64,000 bases of DNA from Shewanella algae (GCF_009183365.2 NZ_CP068230.1:2571001-2635000), one strand, 5' to 3'. Positions 53,238 to 62,570 are shown, counted from the stretch's first letter. Notes: a model not told the origin generated them from the sequence alone. A program made the numbers and translations.

Positions 53238-54322
53238 AACGACTCCTTGATAATACGGTTTACAGAGATTTCAGACATATTGGGGTTGATAGTTGCGATA
53301 TGAGACAGCGCCAACCGGGCCGCGGCCATCGCAAATTCTGTGGTTTCCAGCAATGGCCACTGCTTGAGCCAACCGTGAGCCAATCCGGCCAGGAAGGCAT
53401 CTCCGGCGCCATTGGCGTTGACCATTTCCACCTGCTTGGCGGGCACCATCTGTGACTCACCGCTATCGCTGACAAATACCCCTTCACAGCCCATACTGAG
53501 GAAGATCCGCTTGACGCCCTGGTCATGGAACCAGTTAGCGATAGCGCTTAAGTCTTCTTTGCTGCGCATTTCGATGCCGGAGAGGTGCTCGGCTTCTTTG
53601 AGGTTGGGTTTGAGGGTGTGGATGGCGTTGAGGTAAGGCTTGATTTTCATCGCCTTGACACAGGAAACCGTGTCAATAAATACCGGAACTTGAGGGAAGT
53701 TGCTCAAAAGATAGGATAAAGCGGCTTCGGAAAGGTTGGTATCCAACACCAGAAGTTCGGCCCGGCGCAGCATATCTTCCAGCCCCATGAGCACTTCGGG
53801 GCCCAATCTTTCCAAAATGGCCATGTCGTTGATGGCTACATGCATATCAGCGTCGCCATCCAGTACCGAAAGATAGGTGGAGGTCACCGCGTCTTCAAAC
53901 TGCAAACTGTTGCCCATATCGACTCCGGCCTGACGACACTGGGCGGTGATCATTTCACCATAGGCGTCTTTGCCTACCGCCGTCACCAGCCGGGTATCTG
54001 AACCCAGACGAGCCAGGTTTTCGGCAATGTTGCGCCCAACACCGCCGGGTGAGCAACTGACGCTGCCGGGATTGGAATCCCCTACCCTGAGCTTGGAAGC
54101 CGGCCGGCCAAGAATATCCATATTGGCGCCGCCTATCACGACCGCAAAGGGATTCTCCGCCAAGATATACCCCTTGCCACGGATCACGCCTTTGTGAGTC
54201 AAGTTCATGATATGACCTGCGACTGCAGAGCGGGTTATGCCCAGCTGATCAGCAAGTTTTTGCTGCGGTATCAAAGGGTCAGCTTTAATAAGGGCCAGAA
54301 TTTCGAGTTCACGTTCTGTCAT
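53231..54322 (-). CDS. psuK: Pseudouridine kinase with an N-terminal HTH domain
   Basis: A PfkB-family kinase that phosphorylates pseudouridine. About 363 residues from the ATG at 54322; a frame to 54400 would cross the promoter. Residues 1-55 are a winged HTH (IPQQKLADQLGITRSAVAGH), as in Lrp/MarR-like leader domains. Residues 60-360 are the kinase (VIGGANMDILGRPA; GGVGRNIAENLARLG; HTLKPNLKEAEHLSG; catalytic ANGAGDAFLAGLAHGW). The HTH suggests the enzyme regulates its own operon, and two tandem palindromes lie just upstream. Known family members with this architecture exist, but autoregulation is inference. Confidence 0.92.
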   Translation of the reverse strand: MTERELEILALIKADPLIPQQKLADQLGITRSAVAGHIMNLTHKGVIRGKGYILAENPFAVVIGGANMDILGRPASKLRVGDSNPGSVSCSPGGVGRNIAENLARLGSDTRLVTAVGKDAYGEMITAQCRQAGVDMGNSLQFEDAVTSTYLSVLDGDADMHVAINDMAILERLGPEVLMGLEDMLRRAELLVLDTNLSEAALSYLLSNFPQVPVFIDTVSCVKAMKIKPYLNAIHTLKPNLKEAEHLSGIEMRSKEDLSAIANWFHDQGVKRIFLSMGCEGVFVSDSGESQMVPAKQVEMVNANGAGDAFLAGLAHGWLKQWPLLETTEFAMAAARLALSHIATINPNMSEISVNRIIKESLC

Positions 54323-54334
54323 TGGCGCTTTCCT

Positions 54335-54373
54335 GTGCAAACATTTGTTCTTGTGACAAACTTTTGTTTGCAC
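54335..54373. promoter_or_regulatory. Tandem palindromic operator before psuK
   Basis: Two CAAA-N2-TTTG palindromes (CAAACATTTGTT at 54338 and CAAACTTTTGTT at 54357), 19 bases apart. Both lie inside a perfect outer repeat, GTGCAAAC (54335-54342) and GTTTGCAC (54366-54373). It lies 13 to 51 bases upstream of the psuK start. The arrangement suits a dimeric or tetrameric HTH protein, perhaps PsuK itself. Confidence 0.6.
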
Positions 54374-54911
54374 AATAAACACTATGTCCGAGGCTGGCAA
54401 GCGGAATTTAACCCCTAATTACAACTTCGTGATCTACACAGCAATTTTTAACAAGTCGAAGTTTCTATAAAAAATCTATCAATTCAAATAGATAAACCGA
54501 ACCAACCAAGACGTGTCCTGTCATAAAAACAATTAAAATGGTTGAAGTTAACTGCGGTAAGTTTGAGCGCAACATCTGTTGTATTGTCGTAAACGGCAGG
54601 GCTCAGTGTTGCTGAATAGCAGCCCTGCTTGTGCCACATCTGTGCCAGTGATTGCAACGTCACCCACAAAGACAGGCTGCTCCGCTATTCGCCTGATGGC
54701 TTAAATGATAAGTAACTCAAAAGATTGAGTAGCTATAGGGACAAAGTTAATAGAGAAATACTGACCTGGAAAGCGAGAATGAAAGCGCCCTTGACTGAGC
54801 GCCTTATAGGGTGTGGAGAGCAGTCGTTATTGCACTGTTCAAAAGCAGGGCCGCGGACAAGCTAACGCCGCCCGCTGACAAAAGGATTGATAACATCACG
54901 CCTGAAAATGG
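54374..54911. other. Intergenic region, no gene supported
   Basis: About 540 bases between psuK and the DUF3334 gene end, containing only short chance frames and a small ATCTAT/ATAGAT palindrome near 54475. Confidence 0.45.
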
Positions 54912-55610
54912 TCAGATGCCCAGCTCTTTGAACAGATCGTCAGTGTCATCATCGGCATTGGCGGCCTTAACCCAAGGCGATTCCGGCGCTTTGCCCTGCG
55001 CCTGTTGATTGCCGTGGCGGGCCAACAACAAATCCGGATCAAACTCTTCATCGGTTTCAAACTCGGCCAGGCGGATAAACTCTGTCTTGTCCATGGCAAA
55101 CTCAAGATAGAAGATATGGTTGTTTTCTGTCTTGAACGACACCCGGCGGGCTATAGGATCATCCAGGTTGGCATCGATAGAGATAGTCAGCTCCTTGTTG
55201 ATGGTCAACATCTTTGGCTGGCTCTGACTGATGGACGTTTGCAGCTCCTTGGACACCTTACCGATAAAGTCCCCCAGCATCTGGTTCATCAATTCGCCCA
55301 TCACATTGCCCACCTCGTCTGAGGTATGAGAGAAAGCCAACTCCTCCTCCGGCATGCCCATATGCAGCATGTAGCGGCGATAGATTTCCAACGCGGCGGC
55401 CGCTGAAAAGTTGATCACCACCAGGCCTGAGAAGCCACCATCAAAAATAGAGAAACACCCAACGTCCGGCTTGAGTCGGGTACGGGTTATCTTTTGCACT
55501 ATACCTGCGTGGGACAGAGTGCTGGCGGTGGTAGCCGACAAGACATGGGTCACAGAGTGACAGAGTTTCAGCAAAATATCGTCCGAGCTAATGACTTGAG
55601 GTGTATTCAT
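54912..55610 (-). CDS. DUF3334 family protein, CheX/CheC-like
   Basis: A 232-residue cytosolic protein found in Shewanella-type genomes. Residues 20-180 resemble the CheX/CheC phosphatase fold, including GFSGLVVINFS and a helix with DEVGNVMGELMNQMLGDF, where CheX has the E-x-x-N dephosphorylation motif. Here the segment is EVGNVMGELMNQ, which fits. The C-terminus is acidic and ends DDDTDDLFKELGI, reminiscent of flagellar or chemotaxis docking tails. It is divergent from a chemoreceptor gene with a shared palindrome, which supports a chemotaxis-related role; that part is inference. Confidence 0.75.
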   Translation of the reverse strand: MNTPQVISSDDILLKLCHSVTHVLSATTASTLSHAGIVQKITRTRLKPDVGCFSIFDGGFSGLVVINFSAAAALEIYRRYMLHMGMPEEELAFSHTSDEVGNVMGELMNQMLGDFIGKVSKELQTSISQSQPKMLTINKELTISIDANLDDPIARRVSFKTENNHIFYLEFAMDKTEFIRLAEFETDEEFDPDLLLARHGNQQAQGKAPESPWVKAANADDDTDDLFKELGI

Positions 55611-55926
55611 GAAGAGAGACCAATAATAGACATAAGGTTAATTCTGAGCCGATTTTGTTTAAAAATCAAAGTGAAAACAACAAATTAGCCCTTTACTTAT
55701 GACATGTGTGATCCAACACATCTTAAGCTTTTGATATTAGAGCCGATATCCAGAATGCAGCCTCGAAGGCATGAGGCCTGTTTTCCCCTCTGTTGGCAAG
55801 ATTTAACGCGAACAATGAGCGCGATCAACAAAGCAATACACGCAAGGTAAAAAGGTTTCACTTGGTTTTTCCATCGCGTTATAGTCGCTGCCAACTACCT
55901 AAAAAGAAATAACAAAGGAGTACAAA
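55611..55926. other. Divergent DUF3334-chemoreceptor region with a palindrome
   Basis: About 315 bases holding ATGTGT-N6-ACACAT at 55704-55721 (listed separately) and an AGGAG site just before the chemoreceptor ATG. No gene seen. Confidence 0.5.
55704..55721. promoter_or_regulatory. Perfect palindrome ATGTGT-N6-ACACAT
   Basis: Lies about 95 bases before the DUF3334 start and 205 before the chemoreceptor. It resembles but does not match the CRP half-site TGTGA. It may be an operator shared by the two genes. Confidence 0.4.
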
Positions 55927-57561
55927 ATGGCATTACTCAGGAAGCTCACCATTCTTCAGCGCCTTATCCTTATGTTGGTTCTGGCCGCGATAGGCACCCT
56001 GTGTTTCGCCAGTTTTTCCATCAAAGAACAGTATGACAATCTGATAACCCAGAAATGGTTGCAAAATGATGCCCAGTTGAACACGGCCCTGTCTGTAGTT
56101 GCCGCACATCGCACTCAGGCACAGGCGGGTAAACTGACTCTCGAAGAGGCGCAACAGGAGTCGGCCGCCTTGATCGGTCAGATGCGTTATGGCCGTGAAG
56201 GCTACTTTATTCTGTTGTCGGATCAGGGCAAGATCATCGCTCACGGCGCCGAGCCTTCGCTGGTGGGTCAAGCCATTGCCGGTTATCGCATCAAAGACGG
56301 CAGCAATCCGCTGGCCCAACTACAACAACAAGCCAAGGCCAATGGCACAGGCAAACTCAGCTATGAGATCCGAAACCCGGCCAGTGGCAATAGCGAAGAA
56401 AAGCTCACCGAATCCAGATATGACAAAGATTGGGGCTGGACCCTGCTGACCGGCACATATATCAGCGATGTCAACGCCACCATGAAGTCAGTCTCAATCG
56501 ATTATCTAATCATTATGATGTTGATTTCAGCGCCGATTTTCATCTTCTTCCTGGTGCTCAATCAATCCATTACCGCACCGCTCAAGACCGCCATCGCCGC
56601 AATGGAGGATATTGCCCAAGGTGAAGGCGACCTCAGTAAAAGGCTCGAGGGTCAAGGCCGTGATGAAGTGGCTGCACTCGCTCGTGCCTTTAACAGTTTT
56701 GTAGAGAAGATAGGTAGAACCGTCAGCGAACTGCAGCCACTTGGTGCATCGCTGGGCGAGGACGCCGAGCACTTGACAGTTGCAGTCAAAGAGTCCAACC
56801 ACAGCGCCGATAACATCCACAGAGAAACCGCCAGCGTGGCTACCGCCGTGAATCAGATGCTGGCAACCACACAGGAGATGGCCAACAATACCCAGCAGGC
56901 TGCCGATGCCGCTTCCAGCGTCAAACAACAAGCCCTCAGCGGTAAAGAGACCATGGATGCAACACTGGCAAACTGCCAGGAGCTGGTGCGCGAACTGAGG
57001 GCTGCAGAAAATCTTACCGAAACCCTGGGTCAGGCTTCAGGCAGAATTGGCGGCATTCTCGATGTTATCCGCACCATTGCCGAACAAACCAACCTTTTGG
57101 CACTCAACGCCGCCATCGAAGCCGCCCGCGCAGGTACTCACGGCCGCGGCTTTGCGGTAGTGGCCGATGAAGTGCGCGCCCTTGCCAACCGCACTCAGGA
57201 CTCCACCAACGAAATACACAAGCTGATCAGTGAAATTCAATCCGGTGTCAGCGCCGTTATGGAGAGTAACAGCCAAACACAGAGCCAATCCTCCGAGTTG
57301 CAAAAACAGGCCGAAGCGGCAGGCTCTGCCATGGATCAAATCCTTTCCCTGGTAGCGCAGATAAGCGATATGAATACCCAACTCGCCAGCGCTACCGAAG
57401 AGCAATCTTTGGTGACCGAAGAGATCAATCGCAATGTCAGCACCATTTCTGAGCTGACTCAAGTTTCAGTGCAAGCCAATGCCAGCAACCAAAGTGCAGC
57501 AATGTCGCTTGAGCAGATCAGCCAGAACATGCGCCGCACTCTGGGACAATTCAAGATCTAA
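55927..57561 (+). CDS. Methyl-accepting chemotaxis protein with single Cache domain
   Basis: A 544-residue inner-membrane chemoreceptor. First helix (about 10-30), periplasmic sCache domain (to about 190, with YGREGYFILLSDQGKIIAHG), second helix (LIIMMLISAPIFIFFLVLN), HAMP (GEGDLSKRLEGQGRDEV) and a cytosolic signalling region with the hairpin tip RTIAEQTNLLALNAAIEAAR. No C-terminal CheR-docking pentapeptide. Ligands of sCache domains are usually small organic acids, but cannot be named here. Followed by a strong terminator. Confidence 0.95.
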   Translation: MALLRKLTILQRLILMLVLAAIGTLCFASFSIKEQYDNLITQKWLQNDAQLNTALSVVAAHRTQAQAGKLTLEEAQQESAALIGQMRYGREGYFILLSDQGKIIAHGAEPSLVGQAIAGYRIKDGSNPLAQLQQQAKANGTGKLSYEIRNPASGNSEEKLTESRYDKDWGWTLLTGTYISDVNATMKSVSIDYLIIMMLISAPIFIFFLVLNQSITAPLKTAIAAMEDIAQGEGDLSKRLEGQGRDEVAALARAFNSFVEKIGRTVSELQPLGASLGEDAEHLTVAVKESNHSADNIHRETASVATAVNQMLATTQEMANNTQQAADAASSVKQQALSGKETMDATLANCQELVRELRAAENLTETLGQASGRIGGILDVIRTIAEQTNLLALNAAIEAARAGTHGRGFAVVADEVRALANRTQDSTNEIHKLISEIQSGVSAVMESNSQTQSQSSELQKQAEAAGSAMDQILSLVAQISDMNTQLASATEEQSLVTEEINRNVSTISELTQVSVQANASNQSAAMSLEQISQNMRRTLGQFKI

Positions 57562-57568
57562 CATCTCG

Positions 57569-57600
57569 AGGGGCAGAACGTATTCTGCCCCTTTCTTATT
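57569..57600 (+). terminator. Rho-independent terminator after the chemoreceptor
   Basis: AGGGGCAGAA, CGTA loop, TTCTGCCCCT, then TTCTTATT. A perfect ten-base stem eight bases after the stop codon. Confidence 0.9.
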
Positions 57601-57697
57601 GTGATAAGCTAATACTGAGTTTGCCGTACCCGGCAGGTGATGCCGCAGCGGCGCCCATTAGGTCGCCCGAGCGAGAAAAGAGGTATTGGCTTTGCGC

Positions 57698-58081
57698 ATG
57701 ACATTGGCGGTCTATCCGCAGCTATTCACTATCCACAGTTTCAGCTCAGATACCCAGGTTCCGGCCGAGGTACTGAGTCAGCCGCTGTTTTTTATCGCCA
57801 AAACCCGCGAGGAACTGTCGGTAGTCGTCGATTGTAAACTGGAGCTCGATAGCCTGGAGCAGGAAGAAGACTGGCGTTGTCTTGAGCTTTTAGGGCCGCT
57901 CGGCTTTTCCATGACGGGTATCATGGCCAGAGTCTCGGCGACTCTCGCCGATGCCCATGTGAGTATTTTTACTGTTTCAACCTTCGATACCGACTATATA
58001 CTGCTGAAGAAAGATAAGTTGGATACCGCCATTCGCGCCCTCAGAAAGCAGCAATATCAGGTTATTGAATATGGCAATTGA
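57698..58081 (+). CDS. ACT-domain protein
   Basis: About 127 residues. An N-terminal half with strand-rich LSVVVDCKLELDS and a C-terminal ACT fold (MTGIMARVSATLADAHVSIF; STFDTDYILLKKDKLDTAIR). The pattern matches small ACT/CASTOR-type amino-acid-binding proteins. The start is uncertain: AGAGG is best spaced to a TTG at 57692, and the ATG at 57698 is the conservative choice. No neighbour suggests a pathway; it lies between a chemoreceptor and the PTS operon. Confidence 0.75.
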   Translation: MTLAVYPQLFTIHSFSSDTQVPAEVLSQPLFFIAKTREELSVVVDCKLELDSLEQEEDWRCLELLGPLGFSMTGIMARVSATLADAHVSIFTVSTFDTDYILLKKDKLDTAIRALRKQQYQVIEYGN

Positions 58082-58160
58082 CGGCTTGGTCGTCGGAGTA
58101 TTGCAAAACGTCAGCCGTTACCGGATATTATTCAGTTAATTACATGAGTCAAAGAAGTCT

Positions 58161-58418
58161 ATGTACGAAAAAACCGTCACTATTACCGCCAAACACGGGA
58201 TCCATACCCGCCCTGCAGCACTGCTGGTAAAAGAGGCGAAACAGTACGATTGTGATGTGATGGTTGAGTGCCAGGGCAAACAAGCCAGTGCCAAGAGTCT
58301 GTTCAAGTTGCAGACACTGGGGCTCTATCAAGGCGTGTCTGTCAGAGTATTTGCCGAAGGTGAACAAGCTCGCGAAGCCGTTGAACGGGTGTCGGAACTG
58401 TTGATCACCTTAAGTTGA
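58161..58418 (+). CDS. ptsH: PTS phosphocarrier protein HPr
   Basis: An 85-residue cytosolic phosphocarrier. Phosphoacceptor His15 in GIHTRPAALLVKEA and the regulatory-site Ser46 in SAKSLFKLQTLG are in place. First gene of ptsHI-crr; it accepts phosphate from enzyme I and passes it to EIIA domains. Eleven bases separate it from ptsI. Confidence 0.97.
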   Translation: MYEKTVTITAKHGIHTRPAALLVKEAKQYDCDVMVECQGKQASAKSLFKLQTLGLYQGVSVRVFAEGEQAREAVERVSELLITLS

Positions 58419-58429
58419 GAGGAACACAG

Positions 58430-60133
58430 ATGCGCCTCGCCGGAATTGCAGTCTCATCGGGTATCGCCTTCGGAGAAGCGGTAGTCTACAACCCCTTTGA
58501 CAACAGCATGGACTACCGCCTGCTGCCACTTGCCAAAATCCCTCAAGAGCTGAATAAGCTCACCCAGGCATTGCAGCGCTTGTGCCAACAGTTACAAACC
58601 AGCCTGGATAAACTGACCGAAGATTCAGACAACTTCCAATTGGTGGAAGCCGATCTGCTGCTACTGGAAGATGCCGAACTTATTCAACAAATTCGCGAGT
58701 CCATCAGTGGGCTGCAGTTTTCAGCCACAGCAGCGGTAGAGCGGGTCTTTGCCCACCAGGCCAGTGAACTTGAAGCGTTGGAAGACCCTTACCTTGCAAA
58801 CCGGGCCCAGGACGTACGTTGCCTCGGCAGACGACTTATCAGTAGTATCAACGGCGCCGATGCCGATGGCCTGGATAAACTCAAACATGACTCCATCTTG
58901 TTGGCCCAGGATCTGACACCGGCGGAATTTGCCCTGCTGCCCCTTGAACATATCAAAGGCATCATACTGAAGACCGGTGGCCTCACCAGCCACACGGCTA
59001 TCCTGGCCCGTGCCGCCGGCATCCCCGCCCTGCTTTCCTGCAACTATCAGACAGGCAATATCAATGCCGGCGATCCGCTCATTCTGGATGCCAACCAAGG
59101 TGCCTTATTTGTTCGCCCGGAGCAAACCGAAGTCACAGAGCTTAAGCAGAGATTTGAGCGCGAGCAGGCAAGACGCAGCGCACTGGAGCAATACCGGGAC
59201 AGGCAGACCCAGACCCAGGACGGCAAACGTATCAGCCTAATGGCCAACGTGGGTAACCTCAATGAGATCTCCCGTCTGCCCCAGGTCGGCGCAGAAGGAA
59301 TAGGTCTGTTTCGTACCGAATTCATGCTGATGGATGTCAGTTGCATTCCAGATGAAAAGGCTCAGTACAACCTTTATTGCGATGCCCTGCAGCTGCTCAA
59401 CGGCCAGCCCTTCACCATACGCACTCTGGATATAGGTGCAGACAAGGAACTGCCTTGCCTGGATCAGGCAATAGAAGACAATCCTGCGCTTGGCATGCGC
59501 GGCGTGCGCTACACCCTTAAACATCCTGAAATTCTGCAGACACAACTACGGGCCGTGTTGCGCGCCGCCAATCATGGTCCAGTTCGACTGATGCTGCCCA
59601 TGGTTAATCAGGTTGAAGAGTTGGACGCCGTACTGGATATGCTGGAGCACTGCAAACAGCAGCTCAGCGAGGCCGAGAAAGGCTATGGAGAAATCACCCT
59701 TGGCATAGTGGTGGAAACCCCGGCCGCAGTTATGAACCTGCCAACGCTGCTGCCAAAGCTGGACTTTATCAGCATAGGTACTAATGACTTGACGCAATAT
59801 GCCATGGCGGCGGACAGGACCAACCCTGAATTAACCCGGGATTATCCCTCATTTTCACCGGCGATCCTCAGGCTGATTGCCATGACAATAGCAGACGCCA
59901 AAGCGGCCGACATCAGGGTGTCTTTGTGCGGAGAGCTGGCAGGCGATCCGCGTATTGCGCCAATACTGATGGGCATGGGGCTGGACGAGTTGTCGGTCAA
60001 CCCCGGCTCTGTGCTGGAAGTTAAAGCGGCGCTGTGCGAGGGTCACTTCAGTCAATTTGCAGACCAGGCCAAAAAAGCACTCGCCTGCACTCGATTGTCT
60101 GAATTGACATCCTTGATCTCCCTCTGTCATTAA
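58430..60133 (+). CDS. ptsI: PTS enzyme I
   Basis: Autophosphorylates from phosphoenolpyruvate and donates to HPr. About 567 residues from the ATG at 58430, behind GAGAGGAAC; an upstream TTG at 58415 is not needed. Active-site histidine in GGLTSHTAILAR; PEP-binding motifs GIGLFRTEF and IGTNDLTQYAMAADR, and catalytic Cys in VSLCGELAGD. Confidence 0.98.
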   Translation: MRLAGIAVSSGIAFGEAVVYNPFDNSMDYRLLPLAKIPQELNKLTQALQRLCQQLQTSLDKLTEDSDNFQLVEADLLLLEDAELIQQIRESISGLQFSATAAVERVFAHQASELEALEDPYLANRAQDVRCLGRRLISSINGADADGLDKLKHDSILLAQDLTPAEFALLPLEHIKGIILKTGGLTSHTAILARAAGIPALLSCNYQTGNINAGDPLILDANQGALFVRPEQTEVTELKQRFEREQARRSALEQYRDRQTQTQDGKRISLMANVGNLNEISRLPQVGAEGIGLFRTEFMLMDVSCIPDEKAQYNLYCDALQLLNGQPFTIRTLDIGADKELPCLDQAIEDNPALGMRGVRYTLKHPEILQTQLRAVLRAANHGPVRLMLPMVNQVEELDAVLDMLEHCKQQLSEAEKGYGEITLGIVVETPAAVMNLPTLLPKLDFISIGTNDLTQYAMAADRTNPELTRDYPSFSPAILRLIAMTIADAKAADIRVSLCGELAGDPRIAPILMGMGLDELSVNPGSVLEVKAALCEGHFSQFADQAKKALACTRLSELTSLISLCH

Positions 60134-60254
60134 GGCTGTTAATTCAGTATGCTAAGCAAAAATCCCCTTCCCCAACCTGAACGTTGTCGAGGGACTGTTT
60201 AACCGGAAACCAGAAGTCATCCGGAAACCAAAAACAAAAAGGACAAAACAACCC

Positions 60255-60764
60255 ATGGGATTTTTAAGCCGGATCCGCCGCATGGTATCGGGGCAGCCCA
60301 ACATAGAAGGCGGCATTAAAGTTTATGCCCCTATCAGTGGCGATATTGTTGCCATTGAAAAAGTCCCGGATGTGGTCTTCGCCGAAAAGATAGTCGGCGA
60401 TGGCATTGCCATAGAACCCAAAGGCCAATTTATGCTGGCGCCGATTGACGGCACTATAGGCAAAATTTTTGAGACCAACCATGCCTTCAGCATAGAGTCG
60501 CCCCAAGGGTTGGAGCTGTTTGTTCACTTTGGCGTTGGTACCATAGAACTTAGAGGAAAAGGCTTCAAACGCCTGGCTCAGGAAGGCCAGGACGTTAAAG
60601 CTGGCGAACCTATACTGGAGTTTGACCTCGATTTTCTCAAAGATCAGGTCAACAGCCTGCTCACCCCTGTGGTGCTGGCTAATATGGAAGACGTTAAGTA
60701 CCTGGAAAAACGCCAGGGTAGCGTCAGCGCCGGCAAAGATGTGATATTTACGGTTCAGGTTTAG
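60255..60764 (+). CDS. crr: PTS glucose-type EIIA
   Basis: EIIA-Glc of 169 residues. The active-site histidine is in LFVHFGVGTIELRGKGF, and the second in TNHAFSIESPQG. It carries a slightly basic N-terminus (FLSRIRRMVSG) that may touch the membrane. In this family it phosphorylates EIIBC partners and regulates adenylate cyclase and transporters. Third gene of the pts operon, 120 bases after ptsI, with a short repeat of CCGGAAACCA in the gap. Confidence 0.96.
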   Translation: MGFLSRIRRMVSGQPNIEGGIKVYAPISGDIVAIEKVPDVVFAEKIVGDGIAIEPKGQFMLAPIDGTIGKIFETNHAFSIESPQGLELFVHFGVGTIELRGKGFKRLAQEGQDVKAGEPILEFDLDFLKDQVNSLLTPVVLANMEDVKYLEKRQGSVSAGKDVIFTVQV

Positions 60765-60784
60765 ATGGCTGGCAAACGGATAAC

Positions 60785-60819
60785 GCTCAAGTGCATTATT
60801 TGTCCGAGTGCATTTGAGC
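60785..60819 (+). repeat. Stem-loop after crr
   Basis: GCTCAAGTGCA and TGCATTTGAGC pair with one G-U, about 20 bases beyond the crr stop. Followed by TTCTCC rather than a T-tract, so possibly a weak terminator. Confidence 0.5.
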
Positions 60820-61303
60820 TTCTCCAAGGCCACAAAAGCGCATCTACCCCTTCCAGTACTGATAACCAAGTCTGCAAGCCATGGTAGAGCAGCCATGAGA
60901 CTTATTCGAACCAATCCTGAAGGCTCAACATTGCATCATCTTTCCGCTTATCTCACCTTCTAGTGATTGATCAACCCGAAATGCTATTTATTGTCTATAA
61001 AAATCAGCATGTTAGACATAACAAATTCAAAGGTGGACGCTTGAGCTATTGAATTTGAGCTGAAACGATTGGAATCTTTCTCAAATAATACAGAAAAAGG
61101 TGAGCAGGCCATGGGTGAACTGAATGCATTATTCCATAAAGTACTGAGTCGACTTTTAGCTATCGAGTGAGTCGCAGCCTGTCTCCCCCAGGTTAGAATC
61201 CCTTATACCGTAAATTTGCGGGCTCACCTGCAAATTCAGCACAATGCCCAGTACAAAACTTGACCACCAACTATCTGTAAAATTGACAGTTTAGGACTTG
61301 AAC
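60820..61303. other. AT-rich intergenic region
   Basis: Almost 490 bases without a supported gene. A frame fragment ends at 61170 (last residues KVLSRLLAIE) but has no convincing start or family match, so it is more likely chance or a decayed remnant. Confidence 0.45.
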
Positions 61304-61834
61304 ATGACAGCAATCAGTGAAGAATACTATGTTTTATCAAATAACTATTTAAAGGTGAACTTCGTTGTCAATATGGAAGATGATCGAGAGTTTAGCTTGT
61401 TGATGGACAAGAAAATATCAACATCTACTCCAGTGAACTTTGAATGCATTAGTTTAAAGAGTTTTGAAAGCATTGCGGCTCCCTTTGATGTATCTGTCAA
61501 TACAGAAATATTATTTGACTTGGACTTTCTTTCCACTCTATCTGAGTTGAAACTATATCAAACCTCTCTCATTCCCGCTAAAGTTATCAACAAAGACTAT
61601 ATATACCTTCACTGTTACAACATCATAAATATAGAAGAAGAATGTATAGGCTTCGATTTTAGCAAGTTATCCAATATACCGTTAGAGAAAAGGTTAGTCT
61701 TTAAACCTTCTTTGGACGCTATTGTTGTTTTCTTTCACAAATCAATAATGGATAAGCTTAATAGCGTTAAGGAAATGCAATACGTTAAACATAAGAAAGC
61801 TTCCGATTGGTCTATAGAATGGGAAAGGTCGTGA
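61304..61834 (+). CDS. Orphan Imm11-like (DUF1629) protein
   Basis: A 176-residue AT-rich gene starting ATG at 61304. A strand-rich middle is followed by LEKRLVFKPSLDAIVVFFHK and IMDKLNSVKEMQYVKHKKAS, which resemble the C-terminal pattern of imm11/DUF1629 immunity proteins. No signal peptide, membrane segment or adjacent toxin. GC content is clearly below crr and yffB on either side, so it was probably acquired. The family call is tentative. Confidence 0.6.
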   Translation: MTAISEEYYVLSNNYLKVNFVVNMEDDREFSLLMDKKISTSTPVNFECISLKSFESIAAPFDVSVNTEILFDLDFLSTLSELKLYQTSLIPAKVINKDYIYLHCYNIINIEEECIGFDFSKLSNIPLEKRLVFKPSLDAIVVFFHKSIMDKLNSVKEMQYVKHKKASDWSIEWERS

Positions 61835-62219
61835 TTCGTAGCGAGTTTACAACTGGCGATATAACGCATCTGGTTTACCATTGACCAAAAACTGATTGAA
61901 TTCAAAGCAAAATTTAGAAGAATAAGTTGTATAGATACGTTTTCCTTATCTGAAGGGTTCTCACTCTAAACTGCCCGCTTCAAGTGGTGCTTCCACGACA
62001 GCCTAATCAGCTCATTGGTGACAGACTCAGGTTTGGGATCTGAATTCGGGGGAAAGGTCAACCTCTTCCACTGACCCCGGGGTCACTATGCCTTGGTCAC
62101 ACAAAGCGCCGGCGAGACGTATGAATTGCCCCATCAAGATAGCCCTTTTCATCGGTTTTGCCTTTGTTATACTCGCTGACAATCACGAACTATAAGCAAT
62201 ACAGAGAGACGGACTCGTC
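61835..62219. other. Intergenic region with a GC palindrome
   Basis: No gene seen. Perfect palindrome TGACCCCGGGGTCA at 62072-62085, with a nearby GGTCA (62056) also inverted to it. This could be a remnant of a mobile-element end. Confidence 0.45.
62072..62085. repeat. Perfect palindrome TGACCCCGGGGTCA
   Basis: A fourteen-base perfect palindrome alone in a gene-free AT-rich stretch. I see no second copy in the window. Confidence 0.5.
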
Positions 62220-62570
62220 ATGACAGATAGACTCTATGGGATTAAAAACTGCGACACGGTAAAAAAAGCACGAAAATGGTTGGAGGCCAAGGGCCAGCAA
62301 GTGACTTTTGTGGATTTTCGTGAGCAGGAACTATCACAAGACACACTCAAGGCCTGGGTCGAGCGCATCGGCTGGGAGGCGGTGCTGAACAAACGCTCCA
62401 CCAGTTTCCGTGCGCTGGATGACGCCGATAAGCAGGATATTGATAGTGCCAAGGCGATATCCCTGATGCTGGCCAATCCAACCCTTATCAAACGCCCTGT
62501 ATTGACCCGGGGCCAAGATGTGATGACCGGTTTTAAAGAAGCCGACTACCAAGCGTGGTTCGGACTATGA
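62220..62570 (+). CDS. ArsC/Spx-family protein YffB
   Basis: A 116-residue thioredoxin-fold protein of the ArsC family. It has the single N-terminal cysteine GIKNCDTVKKARKWLE, typical of YffB rather than Spx (CxxC), and the conserved arginine segment NPTLIKRPVLTRG. In gammaproteobacteria the gene is usually next to dapE, as it is here, with an ATGA overlap. The activity is probably glutathione-dependent thiol reduction; not arsenate reduction. Confidence 0.92.
   Translation: MTDRLYGIKNCDTVKKARKWLEAKGQQVTFVDFREQELSQDTLKAWVERIGWEAVLNKRSTSFRALDDADKQDIDSAKAISLMLANPTLIKRPVLTRGQDVMTGFKEADYQAWFGL

Noticed and set aside
61048..61170. Frame fragment ending KVLSRLLAIE
   Set aside because: The in-frame stop at 61042 leaves only about 40 codons; no family could be named, so it is not called a gene or transposase remnant.
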